The notes below the pieces were generated by a model. The model was not told the DNA's origin and made no database searches. It worked only from the letters and a program-made list of their open reading frames with translations. A DNA stretch of 64,000 nt from Adineta vaga. Lineage: Eukaryota; Rotifera. The position numbers were made by a program, and so were the translations under genes. Positions 11,377-21,298 of the stretch are shown piece by piece (within the stretch, counting starts at the first letter, position 1; every line of letters begins with the position of its first letter). Location of the stretch: the NCBI GenBank assembly GCA_021613535.1, contig CP075492.1, positions 3,906,001-3,970,000 of the forward strand, in the 5' to 3' direction.

Positions 11377-12498
11377 ATGGACTATGATGAAGAAAAAGCA
11401 ACGTTTTTACATGATAATATATCGATAAATAAATATCGAAATTGTTTGGAAAAATTTTATCCAAATGAATTAAAACGATTGAAATTAAATATTGGAAAGA
11501 CTGCTTTACTTCGTATATTCTTTTGTTTGTTATTATTATTTATTATTTTATTTCGTGGTTATATTTTATGTTTCTTGGGATTTTTAAATTGTTATTTAAC
11601 TTGGCCATTCAGTGCACCACTTCATGTTAAAATTGATTTATTAAATCTTTCCAATGAACCAAAAGGACATGAATATATTCCACGTCGCATGCATCATATT
11701 TTACTTGGACCAATGAGTAAATCTCCGCCAGAAAGTTGGATTGCATCAAGAAATTCTTGTATTGAACTTCACTCAAAATTTGAAGAACATTATTATTGGA
11801 CTGATGAAAATGGAATGGAATTTCTTCAGAAAAATTATCCATGGTTTGTTAAAACTTGGACGTCATATAAAACTTATATACAAAAAGCAGATGCACTACG
11901 ATATTTTGTTCTTCATTATTACGGTGGCATATTTCTTGACATGGATTTATATTGTCTACATAAATTAGATGGACTATTTAATTATTTAGATAATCGTGTG
12001 TCATCAGAAGAACATATTTTTCTTGCTGTAAAAGCATTTCCTGTTGGAATTTCCAATGGGTTTTTGATTACAACTCGTCAACATCCACTTCTTAAACGTG
12101 TCATTGAAAATCTTGAACTTTACAATCGTAATTTTCTTTTACCACATGCAACGATAATAATATCAACTGGACCCATGTGTATTTCAATACAAATTCAATT
12201 AAATCGTTCGCTATGGAGTTCAATATTAGTTTTAGATGGAAAAGAAAATATGATCGGTGGAAAAACAAATACACCACTATTTAAACATTTAGGAAGTGGT
12301 TCATGGCATCAAGCAGATGATATGTTCTTCAAAAATATTCCAATGAATATTCAACATCAAAATCAAACATTTTCAATCTCAATTATTGTTTTTATTCTCT
12401 TCATATTCGTCTTTTTTATTGGACGATATAGAAATTTTTTTAAGGTATGTTTATTTGAAACAATTTCCGAATGTTTTCTTTTTCAATCGATGATGTAA
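11377..12498 (+). CDS. GT32-like glycosyltransferase, inositol-phosphoceramide mannosyltransferase type
   Basis: Open frame of 373 aa. An N-terminal membrane helix (about residues 45-70, rich in Leu/Phe) leads into a lumenal catalytic domain with IPRRMHHILLGP, then QKADALRYFVLHYYGGIFLDMDLYC, where the DMD is the DXD metal/sugar-nucleotide site. Later blocks are STGPMCISIQ and GSGSWHQADDMF. This set matches the Och1/SUR1/CSH1 fold (Gly_transf_sug). A second C-terminal helix (SISIIVFILFIFVFFIG) fits the two-helix topology of IPC mannosyltransferases of the Golgi. The extreme C terminus is uncertain. A consensus donor (AAG|GTATGT at 12444/12445) and an acceptor at 12675-12676 would replace the last 17 residues by GSLQRIF ending at 12700. 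The acceptor sugar is inferred, not shown. Confidence 0.82.
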   Translation: MDYDEEKATFLHDNISINKYRNCLEKFYPNELKRLKLNIGKTALLRIFFCLLLLFIILFRGYILCFLGFLNCYLTWPFSAPLHVKIDLLNLSNEPKGHEYIPRRMHHILLGPMSKSPPESWIASRNSCIELHSKFEEHYYWTDENGMEFLQKNYPWFVKTWTSYKTYIQKADALRYFVLHYYGGIFLDMDLYCLHKLDGLFNYLDNRVSSEEHIFLAVKAFPVGISNGFLITTRQHPLLKRVIENLELYNRNFLLPHATIIISTGPMCISIQIQLNRSLWSSILVLDGKENMIGGKTNTPLFKHLGSGSWHQADDMFFKNIPMNIQHQNQTFSISIIVFILFIFVFFIGRYRNFFKVCLFETISECFLFQSMM

Positions 12499-12979
12499 TT
12501 CGTAAAATCGAAACAGATTATTCGATACGCAATAACTTCATCATAGCGTGACAAAATAGTTATTAGTCGTAGAAAATCAAAAAAGACTTTCTTTTTGAAA
12601 ATGATGTCGCTAGTAGATCGAAGATTATTATTATTATTGATTTGAATTTTATTCATGTCGTTTTATTTATATTTAGGGATCACTCCAACGGATATTCTAA
12701 TGTTCCATATTGATAATCAAGGATGTACTGTATAATGAAAATTGTTTTGTTGATTTTTATTCAAAGATAATTTATATTTTTATTAGTTCAATTGTTGCAC
12801 ATAAACAATTATTTTCTTGTAAGAAAAAAAAAGAAATCAATTTGCATTGATAAAATAACAATGATACGCAGATTGGTTTATATTGTTTTTGTAAAATAAA
12901 ATTTAATAAAAAAAACAAAAAGAAAAGAGAAACTTGATAATTGTTTTTCAATTGGAATAAATCGATTTTCATTTTAGAT
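12499..12979. other. Intergenic with a possible last exon of the glycosyltransferase
   Basis: It may contain the 24-base terminal exon 12677-12700 described for the upstream gene. Otherwise it is AT-rich and without recognisable content. An ATTTTAG directly before 12978 could be a 5' UTR acceptor for the next gene. Confidence 0.4.
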
Positions 12980-13945
12980 ATGAAATTTATTGGTATAATG
13001 AAAAATCTTTCTCGAAATCTTAAATATCGTCGTGATAAAAAAGATGAAGAAGATTGTGTTAATCTTGTTGATTCATCCGATGAAAATATTCACATTTCAT
13101 CACGATTATTTCAACGAATACCTTATCTAATTATTCTTCGTTATATGATTTTAATACCATTAGTTATGTATTTATTAATTATTTTAACTCCGATAAAACA
13201 TCTTCAATCATTTGTGCCAATGGAAATGAAAACAAGCAAAAATTTTCTTCTTGTCGTTGCTCATCCAGATGATGAATGTTTATTTTTTAGTCCGACAATT
13301 GTTGGATTAGTATCACGTGGAAAAATTGGACATATACTCGTTTTTTCCAAAGGAAATAGTCTTGGATTAGGACCAATTCGAGAAAAAGAATTAAATGGAA
13401 GTTGTCAGAAATTAAATATTGATCTTTCACGATGTTTTTCATTGAATTTAACTGATTTACAAGATGATCCTCATCGTTGGTGGCCGAAAGGAAATATTTC
13501 GGAAATTGTCGATCAATTTATTAAACGTTTTAATATTGATTTATTGATTACATTCGATCGTGGTGGAATATCTGGACATGTTAATCATAAATCTGTTGCA
13601 ATTGGTATTGAATACTATTTAGAAAATTTTGATCAAACTCCACGAACATATCGTTTAACAACTGTTGCGTCTCTATTTGAATATTCCTCAATATTAGATC
13701 TAGTTCGAACATTAATCAAATTCATTCCACGATTAATACGAAGTTTTTTCTCAACAATTTTACCGTTTTTATTTTCGTCACCGAACGATCAACGTGCTTT
13801 ATTTGTTAGTTCACCATTTGGTTATTATCAAGGTTTAAAAGCATTTCATCAACATCGTTCACAAATGCTTTGGTATAGACATATTTACACAACATTTAGT
13901 CGACATATGTTTATTAATGATCTAACAAAAGTGTCAAGAAATTGA
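12980..13945 (+). CDS. PIGL: PIG-L: N-acetylglucosaminyl-phosphatidylinositol de-N-acetylase
   Basis: Single-exon gene of 321 aa; start at the ATG at 12980, the first in frame. One membrane helix (about residues 49-69) precedes the LmbE/PIG-L domain. The metal-binding motif VAHPDDE is at about residues 93-99. VFSKGNSLGLGPIREKEL follows, and the third zinc ligand sits in SGHVNHKSV. The C-terminal block HRSQMLWYRHIYTTFSRHMF is typical of eukaryotic PIG-L. The enzyme removes the acetyl group from GlcNAc-PI in the second step of GPI-anchor synthesis on the cytosolic face of the ER. It is longer than mammalian PIG-L (about 252 aa) because of a hydrophilic N-terminal extension and an insert around residues 225-260. 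All catalytic residues are present. Confidence 0.93.
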   Translation: MKFIGIMKNLSRNLKYRRDKKDEEDCVNLVDSSDENIHISSRLFQRIPYLIILRYMILIPLVMYLLIILTPIKHLQSFVPMEMKTSKNFLLVVAHPDDECLFFSPTIVGLVSRGKIGHILVFSKGNSLGLGPIREKELNGSCQKLNIDLSRCFSLNLTDLQDDPHRWWPKGNISEIVDQFIKRFNIDLLITFDRGGISGHVNHKSVAIGIEYYLENFDQTPRTYRLTTVASLFEYSSILDLVRTLIKFIPRLIRSFFSTILPFLFSSPNDQRALFVSSPFGYYQGLKAFHQHRSQMLWYRHIYTTFSRHMFINDLTKVSRN

Positions 13946-14394
13946 ATATACATCTCATGTTTAATATCAATGTTTTAGATTACAATCAAATATTTGTTAT
14001 TTTTAATAAAATTCAATTGATTTAATGTCAATAGAAATGTATTCGAATCTAAACAAATTTTACATTTGGATGATTCCAATTATGTTGCACAATACTAAAC
14101 ATTTTTTGAAATCTTTGATTAGACGAGAGAAGAAATCAACCGATTGATCTGATGACTTGTTATTTGTTTTTAGTTATTATCTATTAGTATCTCATTAGAA
14201 GGATGAAAAAGGGCATTCGTGTTTAGTTATTTATCTTGTATAGATCATCGCCTACTATAAGTATCAGATATCTCGAACATGTTTTTTTGACGATAGATAA
14301 TGATGAAAATATTTCCGACGCATCAAAAGTATGTATTTATGTAAAATCATATTTATGTCAGTTTTTGATTACAAATTTGTAGAAATAAATTCTG
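13946..14394. other. Intergenic between convergent genes
   Basis: Spacer between the 3' ends of PIGL and the multipass membrane gene. It holds poly(A)-type signals only. Confidence 0.45.
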
Positions 14395-15000
14395 TTAGAT
14401 ATTAGGACGATAAGGTTCTTCTTGTACAAGATGTCCATAGATAATTTTAATAAACAATGCTGGAATAAACCATTGAAAACCATCAATTGGTGGAATAATA
14501 TAATAATTCAAAATCAATACTAATAAACAAACTAACATCGCTGTTGGTCGTTGTAAATAAAGTGGTATTAGCAAAACGATATGAGCACTTAATTGTAAAA
14601 TAAAGTACCAAAATAATCCATAGAATCGAAATTGAGGAGATCCAAAACAGATCTGTAAAATAAATGGATGAATATGGATTAGCGTAAAGAACCAATGTAG
14701 TTTTAATAATCGAATGAGTAAAGTTTTTTCATCGGGTTTTAATGGAGTAGAATAAAATCGTTTACATGAATTTAAACTATTACATACTAATCCACCAGCT
14801 ACATCAAACGCTAAGATAGATCCCACAAAATATTGCCAATAAGCCCATGAATAAGTTTTCATCAAGAAAAAGTAAATATATAATCCAAAACCAATAAAAC
14901 CACCTAGATAACCAAGAGTTTTCTCAGTTGTAGTTGCATCAGTTCCACATGAAAGATCTGTTGGACCATGATATGACCAATTGATTGTAGATAATTTCAT
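14395..15000 (-). CDS. Unrecognised multipass membrane protein
   Basis: 201 aa in one exon; the ATG at 14998-15000 is the first in frame. I do not recognise the family. About five or six hydrophobic segments are visible: LGGFIGFGLYIYFFLM, QYFVGSILAFDVAGG, LHWFFTLIHIHPFILQI, FWYFILQLSAHIVLLIPLYL, AMLVCLLVLILNYYII and a last one near WFIPALFIKIIYGH. A small conserved-looking core, FDVAGGLVCNSLNSCKRFY, has a charged Asp inside a helix. The exposed C terminus is short (VQEEPYRPNI). The lack of introns and the compact six-helix layout would fit transfer from bacteria, but I have no comparison to support that. Confidence 0.7.
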   Translation of the reverse strand: MKLSTINWSYHGPTDLSCGTDATTTEKTLGYLGGFIGFGLYIYFFLMKTYSWAYWQYFVGSILAFDVAGGLVCNSLNSCKRFYSTPLKPDEKTLLIRLLKLHWFFTLIHIHPFILQICFGSPQFRFYGLFWYFILQLSAHIVLLIPLYLQRPTAMLVCLLVLILNYYIIPPIDGFQWFIPALFIKIIYGHLVQEEPYRPNI

Positions 15001-15202
15001 GTTCAAATCTAAAACTCTGTGATTCTTCAGGGAATTTCATCTAATTATCTCAAATATGATCGAAGATTTTATTGGTCTATGAAGAATGTTAAAGTCTAGA
15101 AATATTCTTTGTTCGCATTTATTAGTAAAATTTTTCAAAATCAATGAAAACAAGTTTATTAAATAATATTGAAGTCTTTATACATAGTTATATGATGAAT
15201 AA

Positions 15203-15944
15203 TTAGACTGATTGAACCATTAAATATTTATTCGCATCAATAAGTCGCGCCAATTTAAAAGCAAATTTTACTATAATCACCTTTAAAATAATTATAAGAT
15301 ATAATTCATTAAAATAAGTCAATTTCAAATTTACCGTAAGAATGAAACTAGCAGCAACGATGAAAATCACGAAGAAAGCACCAAACGATGCTCCAACTAT
15401 CATACCTTTGTGTTCACCAGCATCACTTTGACTTAAAGCAGTAAGGACAACAACTCCAAGAAGTAACAGCAATATTACTGCAATAGCCTCAAGCACAAGT
15501 ATAATCACACCGATAATAGCAAACTTAAAATTCAACATAATAAATTAGAAACTAATTAATTGAATAAACTCTCTACATACTATACGTAAACCAATTTGAT
15601 AATAACGATAGGCAACGAATGTTCCAAAAGCATAGAATAGAATAGAAATAATATTAAAACCAACTTCTGACCTTCCTTTAGAACTACCGATTTCATTTCT
15701 AACAGCCGATGTAGAAATAGCACTAAGAGCACCGGCGATAGACAATCCCTAGAAAATAGCTTACAAATTCATAAATTTAATTGATGATATGAGTAAAACT
15801 TACAAGACAAACACCAAGAATAATCAGAAGAATCTTTCGAGTTCGTTGTATTTCAACATTATATTTTAATGATAATGGTCTGATAGTAACTGGATCGGAT
15901 GGATCCATCATGGCTACTTTTTCAGTTTCGGGTTTGTATTGCAT
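15203..15944 (-). CDS. Four-helix membrane protein, tandem family copy A (intact)
   Basis: Four exons on the minus strand, 15944-15804, 15748-15581, 15523-15335 and 15280-15203, all introns phase 0; 191 aa. Family pattern: exon 1 is a polar N terminus ending in QRTRKILLIILGV; exon 2 completes helix 1 and carries helix 2, ending YYQIGLRI; exon 3 holds helices 3 and 4 (here starting FAIIGVIILVLEA); exon 4 is a short tail, KFAFKLARLIDANKYL. Family members elsewhere begin exon 3 with (V/I)AWL, which is FAII here. The exon 3 acceptor (TTGAATTTTAAG) is placed by frame and family comparison, because an earlier AG would read into a stop. I do not recognise the family in any named protein; the four helices and short loops suggest a small tetraspan/MS4A-like membrane protein, but that is shape only. 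Confidence 0.75.
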
Positions 15945-17130
15945 GTTAATATTGTATGATTATTCAAAGGTCTGAAAGAAATATAAAAAGAGAAAAACAA
16001 CTACGTGTTTACTTCGCAGACATAGACTATAAAGACAGAAATAAGAAAAGTATCTTATGTCTAAATATAGTCAATTACTTCACGTATTATAAGTTAGGAG
16101 AGAACGGAATAAATAATCATTTCCCACGAAAAAAAACACAATTTCTATTTTTTCCCCTATTGGCTGATGATAAGATACAAAATCAACGAATTATTCTTTC
16201 ATTTCATCCTATCAGAACTTTTTAAATAGCTGATCACAAATTGTAAAATATTTCAAGTAGAAAAAAATAGTGGAATGAGAGAAGTGCGAATAATAAAATC
16301 AATAATCAATTGTATTGGATTTGTCATATAGGTGTTCCAATAGAAAAACAATCATACACATGTTTTCATGAATGTTTTTAAAATCAATTACAGAGTGCGC
16401 TATTAAAATGAATTGTATTTACCATATTTCCTATGTCATCATATCTATAGATCAAACAGTGTTGAAGTCAGTACTGCCTATGATAAAACTTAACAAATAC
16501 GATGGTATATCTCGCAAATAATAGTTGGAAATCAGAGATTTGAGTGAATTGATTGTACTAGATTGGTTTGTAAAGACCGAAAACATCATTTACCGATCTA
16601 ATTAGCTGAAATTATAGTGAATATGTATATTAAAGTAAATGACACTATTTGTACAAAAATTATGGAAGTGAATTGTCAATTAATAAAAGAATAAGTGATA
16701 ACAATCAAATACATTCGTAATCTAAACATGAAATTTTATTTTACTTCATAGATCTCTTACTTATTTAATGATATTAGTAGAAAGACACGAAATAAAATAT
16801 TCTGTAATTGCAATAGACGTTCAGTAAGTTAAGAAACGTTTATCAGAATAAATCATATTCATACGTACAATCGATTATTTATTTTCAATGAATATATATA
16901 TATATGTATATTTCGCATTTCTATAAGTAATTGTTTGACTATTATAAAATAAACCTTCCGGGAAGAATATAAGGAAGATATGTGTTTGAGATAATTATTA
17001 AACTAATCTATAGACCGTTCTACTTTTTATTTGAAATCATTTCATTTGTGAATTTCAATTCTATCTAACATAGAGAACTATAGATTATACAGTATTTAAT
17101 ATTTTCAGTCAAGTAAGCAAGGATAGTTTG
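15945..17130. other. Intergenic, no gene seen
   Basis: Spacer between family copies A and B. AT-rich, with a short TATA run near 16900. No relic exon recognised. Confidence 0.45.
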
Positions 17131-18049
17131 TTAAATGGGTAAATTTTTCTTTGCGTCAATAAGTCGTGCTAAATTGAAGGATAGTTTGACTATGATTACC
17201 TATAAATAGAAATGAATTTTCATCAGAAAGTGGAATAAATAAATGACTTACGTGTATAATTAAAACAATATTAGAAACAACGACAATAAAAGTAATAAGA
17301 ATTCCTCCAAAAGCATAATAATATTTCAAGTATTCAGGAAGTTGCACACCCGTCATCATTATGATGAACATAAAAGCAATTATTCCAATGATTATACAAA
17401 ATAGGACAGCTGATATAATAACAAGCCATGCAACCTAGAAAATAAGAAAGAGAATTTTGTTTTTAGTTCATCGAAGCAATGATACAACAAACTCGTTTAT
17501 AAACAAATGATGGTTATATTTATCATCAGCTTGTTTCAGCTTATGATCCGTATTCTTAGTGTCATATCAATTAAACAAACGTTTGAAATACTAACTACCT
17601 ATCTTTGAATACCTGATCATCTTCATTCTTTGATGTGAATAACTATTTCATTTCATATTTCTTCTCATTTTCTATTTAAAACTGATTGAAACATACCACA
17701 CGTAAACCTATTGAATGATATTTGTGTGTAACATAATAAGCAAAGGAATAAAAGAATAGTCCAAGAATAGTTTGAAGAAGTTGTCTATTAGAACTCTTTG
17801 TTGCAGCATATATCGTTGATGTTGATGAGGACGATACTTTATGAAAGATGAACGTAATCATTGAAAATACATGAAGCGCCTAGAAAAAGTCCAAAGTTAT
17901 GAAATCAATACAAAATGGCAACTCACAAGAAAGACACTAAAAATAACAAGAAGAATTTTTCGAGTTCGTTGAACTTCTCGATCTTCAGTTAATGGAATTG
18001 GTGCAATATCCGTAATCAATACTTCTTCAGTTTCTTTTTCATATTTCAT
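17131..18049 (-). CDS. Four-helix membrane protein, tandem family copy B (intact)
   Basis: Exons 18049-17927, 17879-17697, 17434-17252 and 17199-17131; 185 aa, all introns phase 0. Exon 1 reads MKYEKETEEVLITDIAPI and ends VQRTRKILLVIFSVFL. Exon 2 is Ser/Thr-rich (KVSSSSTSTIYAA), then helix 2 (GLFFYSFAYYVTHKY) and SIGLRV. Exon 3 starts VAWLVIISAVLFCIIIG. Exon 4 ends NLARLIDAKKNLPI. An open extension upstream of the ATG exists but is not shared by the other copies, so the start at 18049 is preferred. All splice sites are canonical (donors GTGAGT, GTATGT, GTAAGT). The Ser/Thr stretch in the first loop varies in length between copies and is the fastest-changing part. Function unknown. Confidence 0.8.
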
Positions 18050-18820
18050 TTTTGACTTTGAAATTTCTGTAACTGTTTGAAGATGTGAAGAAACGACCGA
18101 AAATAAAATATCCTTCTCTTTTCTGAAGAGCAAAACGGATGATGACCAGGAGAATTCTTTTTTCGAAGAGAAATTTTGTTACTTATGTACGAAGGGATCA
18201 CAGATCAAATAACAATGAAGATTAACTTAACATGTATAAACCATTATGTTTGCATTATATTATGTTTATCTCTTCTTGCTTTTCGGTTAGATGGACATGT
18301 TGTTGCAAACTATTTTATTTGTAGAAGGATAGAGAAATAAAATGTTCGTTCGTGTTAGATCCTTATATGGCAATATGAACTAATCAAATATCAGTGTGGA
18401 AGATTTTAGTATAATTATCATGTTTGAATTGAGTTATTTCAAACGTAAGAAATAATAATAAAGTAAATGGATGACTGTAGAATATTGAAGAAAGAAAATA
18501 GTTACTTCATTAATATTATTGATGATGAAAACAATATACATTTGAGTATAAGATATGATTTCTAATTAAAAGATCGAACTTTTTCAACTTCCTGTTCATA
18601 TCGCATCGTTAATATGAAAAATCCGTTTAATCACGCCGATCAAATAATACATCATACTTGTTTTTGCACAAGATGCACAAGCAATAGATAACCAGAAAAG
18701 ATATTTAAGGCGAGAAATTTATTTACTCAATTAAAGCAGAAGAATCAACAGACCTTATTGCTTTTTTAGAAACTACTTTATTTATTTTCATTGCCAATAG
18801 ATTTAAACAATAGACGTATA
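18050..18820. other. Intergenic, no gene seen
   Basis: Upstream of copy B and downstream of the ELO-like pseudogene; no recognisable content. Confidence 0.4.
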
Positions 18821-19500
18821 TCAAGATATTTTCTTATCCAAACGATCAAGCAAATGAAAGTGTTCATTAAGATAACCAATTGCATAAGTGATATACATCA
18901 TTAAACCCCATATCTGAGCATATAATGATCCATCACACCCAACGATTAACGCATAGATACTAATACTAAGACCGACAATTAATTGCCAAGCGCCTAATAC
19001 AATCAACACCCAATGAGCATTCCACAATCCTGCAAAATGTGGATACATAAATGTATGAAGAATTGTATTCGAAACCATTGTTGGCCATTCATATGAAATA
19101 TCACCACGTAAACCAACTAATACGACTGATGGTGTTGTTTGATGATGCCAACGAAAATGAGATAATACTGGTGTTTTATTCATAATAACCAAATAAATAT
19201 TCATAAATTCATATAGTTTGCTTAGATAGAAGATATACCAAACGAAAACATACGCGCCCGTTGGAGTAAGTCTATAACATAGTAACTGACTTCATACGAA
19301 GAAAATCGCGGCCATCTCGATACGTCGGAATACCGTTAAAACGTTGAGATCGATGCAGATTGAATGGATTAGTACGAATAAACATATGTTTGTAAACTTT
19401 GTATGATAACAAAATGGATGATTGAAATAAAAATAAGAAATAAAAAAGAAGTCAATTGTGTTTGACCAGACACAAACACAAAATCATTCGGATGTCACAC
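18821..19500 (-). pseudogene. ELO-like fatty-acid elongase pseudogene (copy 1)
   Basis: Homologous along its length to the intact gene at 25318-26055. The start codon corresponds to GTG, the next Trp codon to TGA, and the frame is then lost. A middle segment covering RRFQRFNNILIGVYSAMTFLL of the intact copy is missing, and stops follow. From STPTGAY-equivalent sequence onward the frame reopens (WYIFYLSKLYEFM, then PVLSHFRWHHQTTPSVV to the end), but with no way to translate the N-terminal third. In contrast to the badly decayed 5' part, bases 18851-19197 look identical to 25363-25709 of the intact gene. Confidence 0.85.
18851..19197. repeat. 347-base tract identical to 25363-25709
   Basis: By eye every base matches between the two ELO-like copies. 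Similarity falls off sharply on both sides: upstream coding sequence is diverged and deleted, and the last few codons differ. This is the pattern of a recent gene-conversion tract rather than of a recent whole-gene duplication. Confidence 0.8.
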
Positions 19501-20312
19501 CTTCTTATTGTATAACGATGTTGTATTTACGTTAGGTTTACTTGCAAATATTCAATGTTAATCACTCGGTTCTACTTTTCATATATGTATAAACACGATG
19601 ATTGAAAAGAATTTGTATATTCTTTCAAGAAGTTTCTCGAGCATGAGGTACTCTCGACCTGGACATGAAAAAGAAGAAAAAAATGAATTATATTTTTTTC
19701 ATAAAGATTTTGCTCTGTGTTCCGACGCAGTATCTAACTAAGACATAATGAACTACTTAAATCTTTCTTGTGAATGGAACAAACGAAAAAGGAAAACGAT
19801 CTATATCTATCAAGACATACTGATCATGTACGTTTCATATGACATCAATGAAAGAACTGGAAAAGAAGATGAAATGTTCTTTCTCTTGATCTATTTCTTT
19901 ATTTTTATCTATGATTTGATTCAATTAAACTTGTAAAACAATTGTTTCGAAGACATGGATAAACAAATGAGAATGAAAACAGTTTATGAACAGTTCAACA
20001 GACAGAAAATAGAACTATTTGATAAAAGCTTGAATATCTTTGTTTTAATCTATGAATTGATCTTACTAACCGAGGTAAATTAATATGAAGTGATGTGATT
20101 GAATATTAATCAAGTGTTGTTAATCAATCATAAAATTTTGAGATTATGTCAACAGTCAAGTATTAGATTTTTGAATAGTTCTTGTTGAAATTTCATACAA
20201 TATGTTTATTTTTTTTGTTCTAAACTACAATGTTGTGAAAAAAACGTTTTTTGAAAATGTTTAGGAGTCTTTGTAGTATCTAAACACAACTAGATACTAT
20301 CACATATGAATA
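19501..20312. other. Intergenic with weak homology to 36740-36830
   Basis: Around 19855-19905 the sequence resembles 36756-36806 (GGAAAAGAAG-TGAAA..TTCT pattern), the equivalent position upstream of the ELO-like relic at 36.8 kb. This supports block duplication including non-coding DNA. Nothing else is recognised. Confidence 0.35.
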
Positions 20313-21298
20313 TTAAATTGTTTGACAAGGAATTGTTCTCTTGTCCACAATAAGATTTGCTAATTTGAAACATAATTTAGCCACAAATTTCTATAAAAAA
20401 ATGAAATTCCATCAGAAAATCGAATTTAGTAAATAACTTACTTGGATAAGTAAATTAGCAAGACAGAAAACACCTAAAATTGTCAGAAAAATTCCTCCTG
20501 CAGTAGAAAACTTTTTGTCTTTTTGAACATTATCCATATGTGGCGACGCTAAGAGGACGACGATAACGACCGCGATGAATAATAAAAAGCACAAAATCGC
20601 GCTGATAATGTTAAGCCATGCGATCTAAATTTAGAAAAACAAATGAAAATATTTTCATCTTTTACTGAAACAACAACTAAACATGAGTATCATAGAAGCG
20701 ATCTCTATCATTACTCTTCTAACTCTTTCGTGACAACGATTGAACTATAGTTCTATACCAATGAAATTAAACGTTTGAAAGCAGATTTAATTCTGATTAG
20801 GTCAGTAGAAGAAATCTCAAGGATTATCTTTGATCTTATATAAATAAATGAACTTAAACATACCACACGTAAACCTGTTGCACGATAAGTATATGTTACA
20901 TAGTAAGCAAAACCATAAAGTAGAACGAACGTAGTAAGTTGAACGATTTGTAACGTGTAATTTGGTTTCTCTTTGTCAAACATTGTTATTGATTCTTTCA
21001 TTGATGTCAATGATGAATTCGTTGGTGTTAATGGTGTTGGTGTTGGTGTTGGTATTGGTGTTGGTGTTGGCGTTGTACCTGCAGCTGCACCCCATACAGA
21101 TAATACCAACACGAATATGCATATTCCCTAGAAGATTCAATAATGATTAAACCATTGAGGAAAAGATCAATTTACCAGAAAAACACCAAAGATAATAAGA
21201 AGCTTTTTTCGAATTCGTTGAACTTTTCGATCAGCAGCTAATGGAATTTGTGTAGCATTCGTCATCATTACTTGTACCGTTGGTTTTTCGTGTTGCAT
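20313..21298 (-). CDS. Four-helix membrane protein, tandem family copy C (intact, with Thr-Pro repeat)
   Basis: Exons 21298-21176, 21127-20864, 20624-20442 and 20390-20313; 215 aa, the longest copy. Exon 1 reads MQHEKPTVQVMMTNATQIPL and ends VQRIRKKLLIIFGVFL. Exon 2 has helix 1, then a loop with an alternating Thr-Pro run (PTPTPTPIPTPTPTPLTPT, about residues 59-77) followed by Ser-rich sequence, then helix 2 and ATGLRV. Exon 3 starts IAWLNIISAILCFLLF. Exon 4 ends FKLANLIVDKRTI. The Thr-Pro run comes from a GGTGTT-type microsatellite in the + strand and lies in the predicted extracytoplasmic loop, a possible O-glycosylation site (inferred). All splice sites are canonical. Confidence 0.8.

Noticed and set aside
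18821-19204. Open C-terminal half of the ELO-like pseudogene as a short functional protein
   Set aside because: It would begin inside a membrane helix at the histidine region without the N-terminal helices; its openness is explained by the recently converted tract.
20962-21150. Plus-strand Val/Leu repeat frame
   Set aside because: It is the antisense of the Thr-Pro microsatellite in family copy C.
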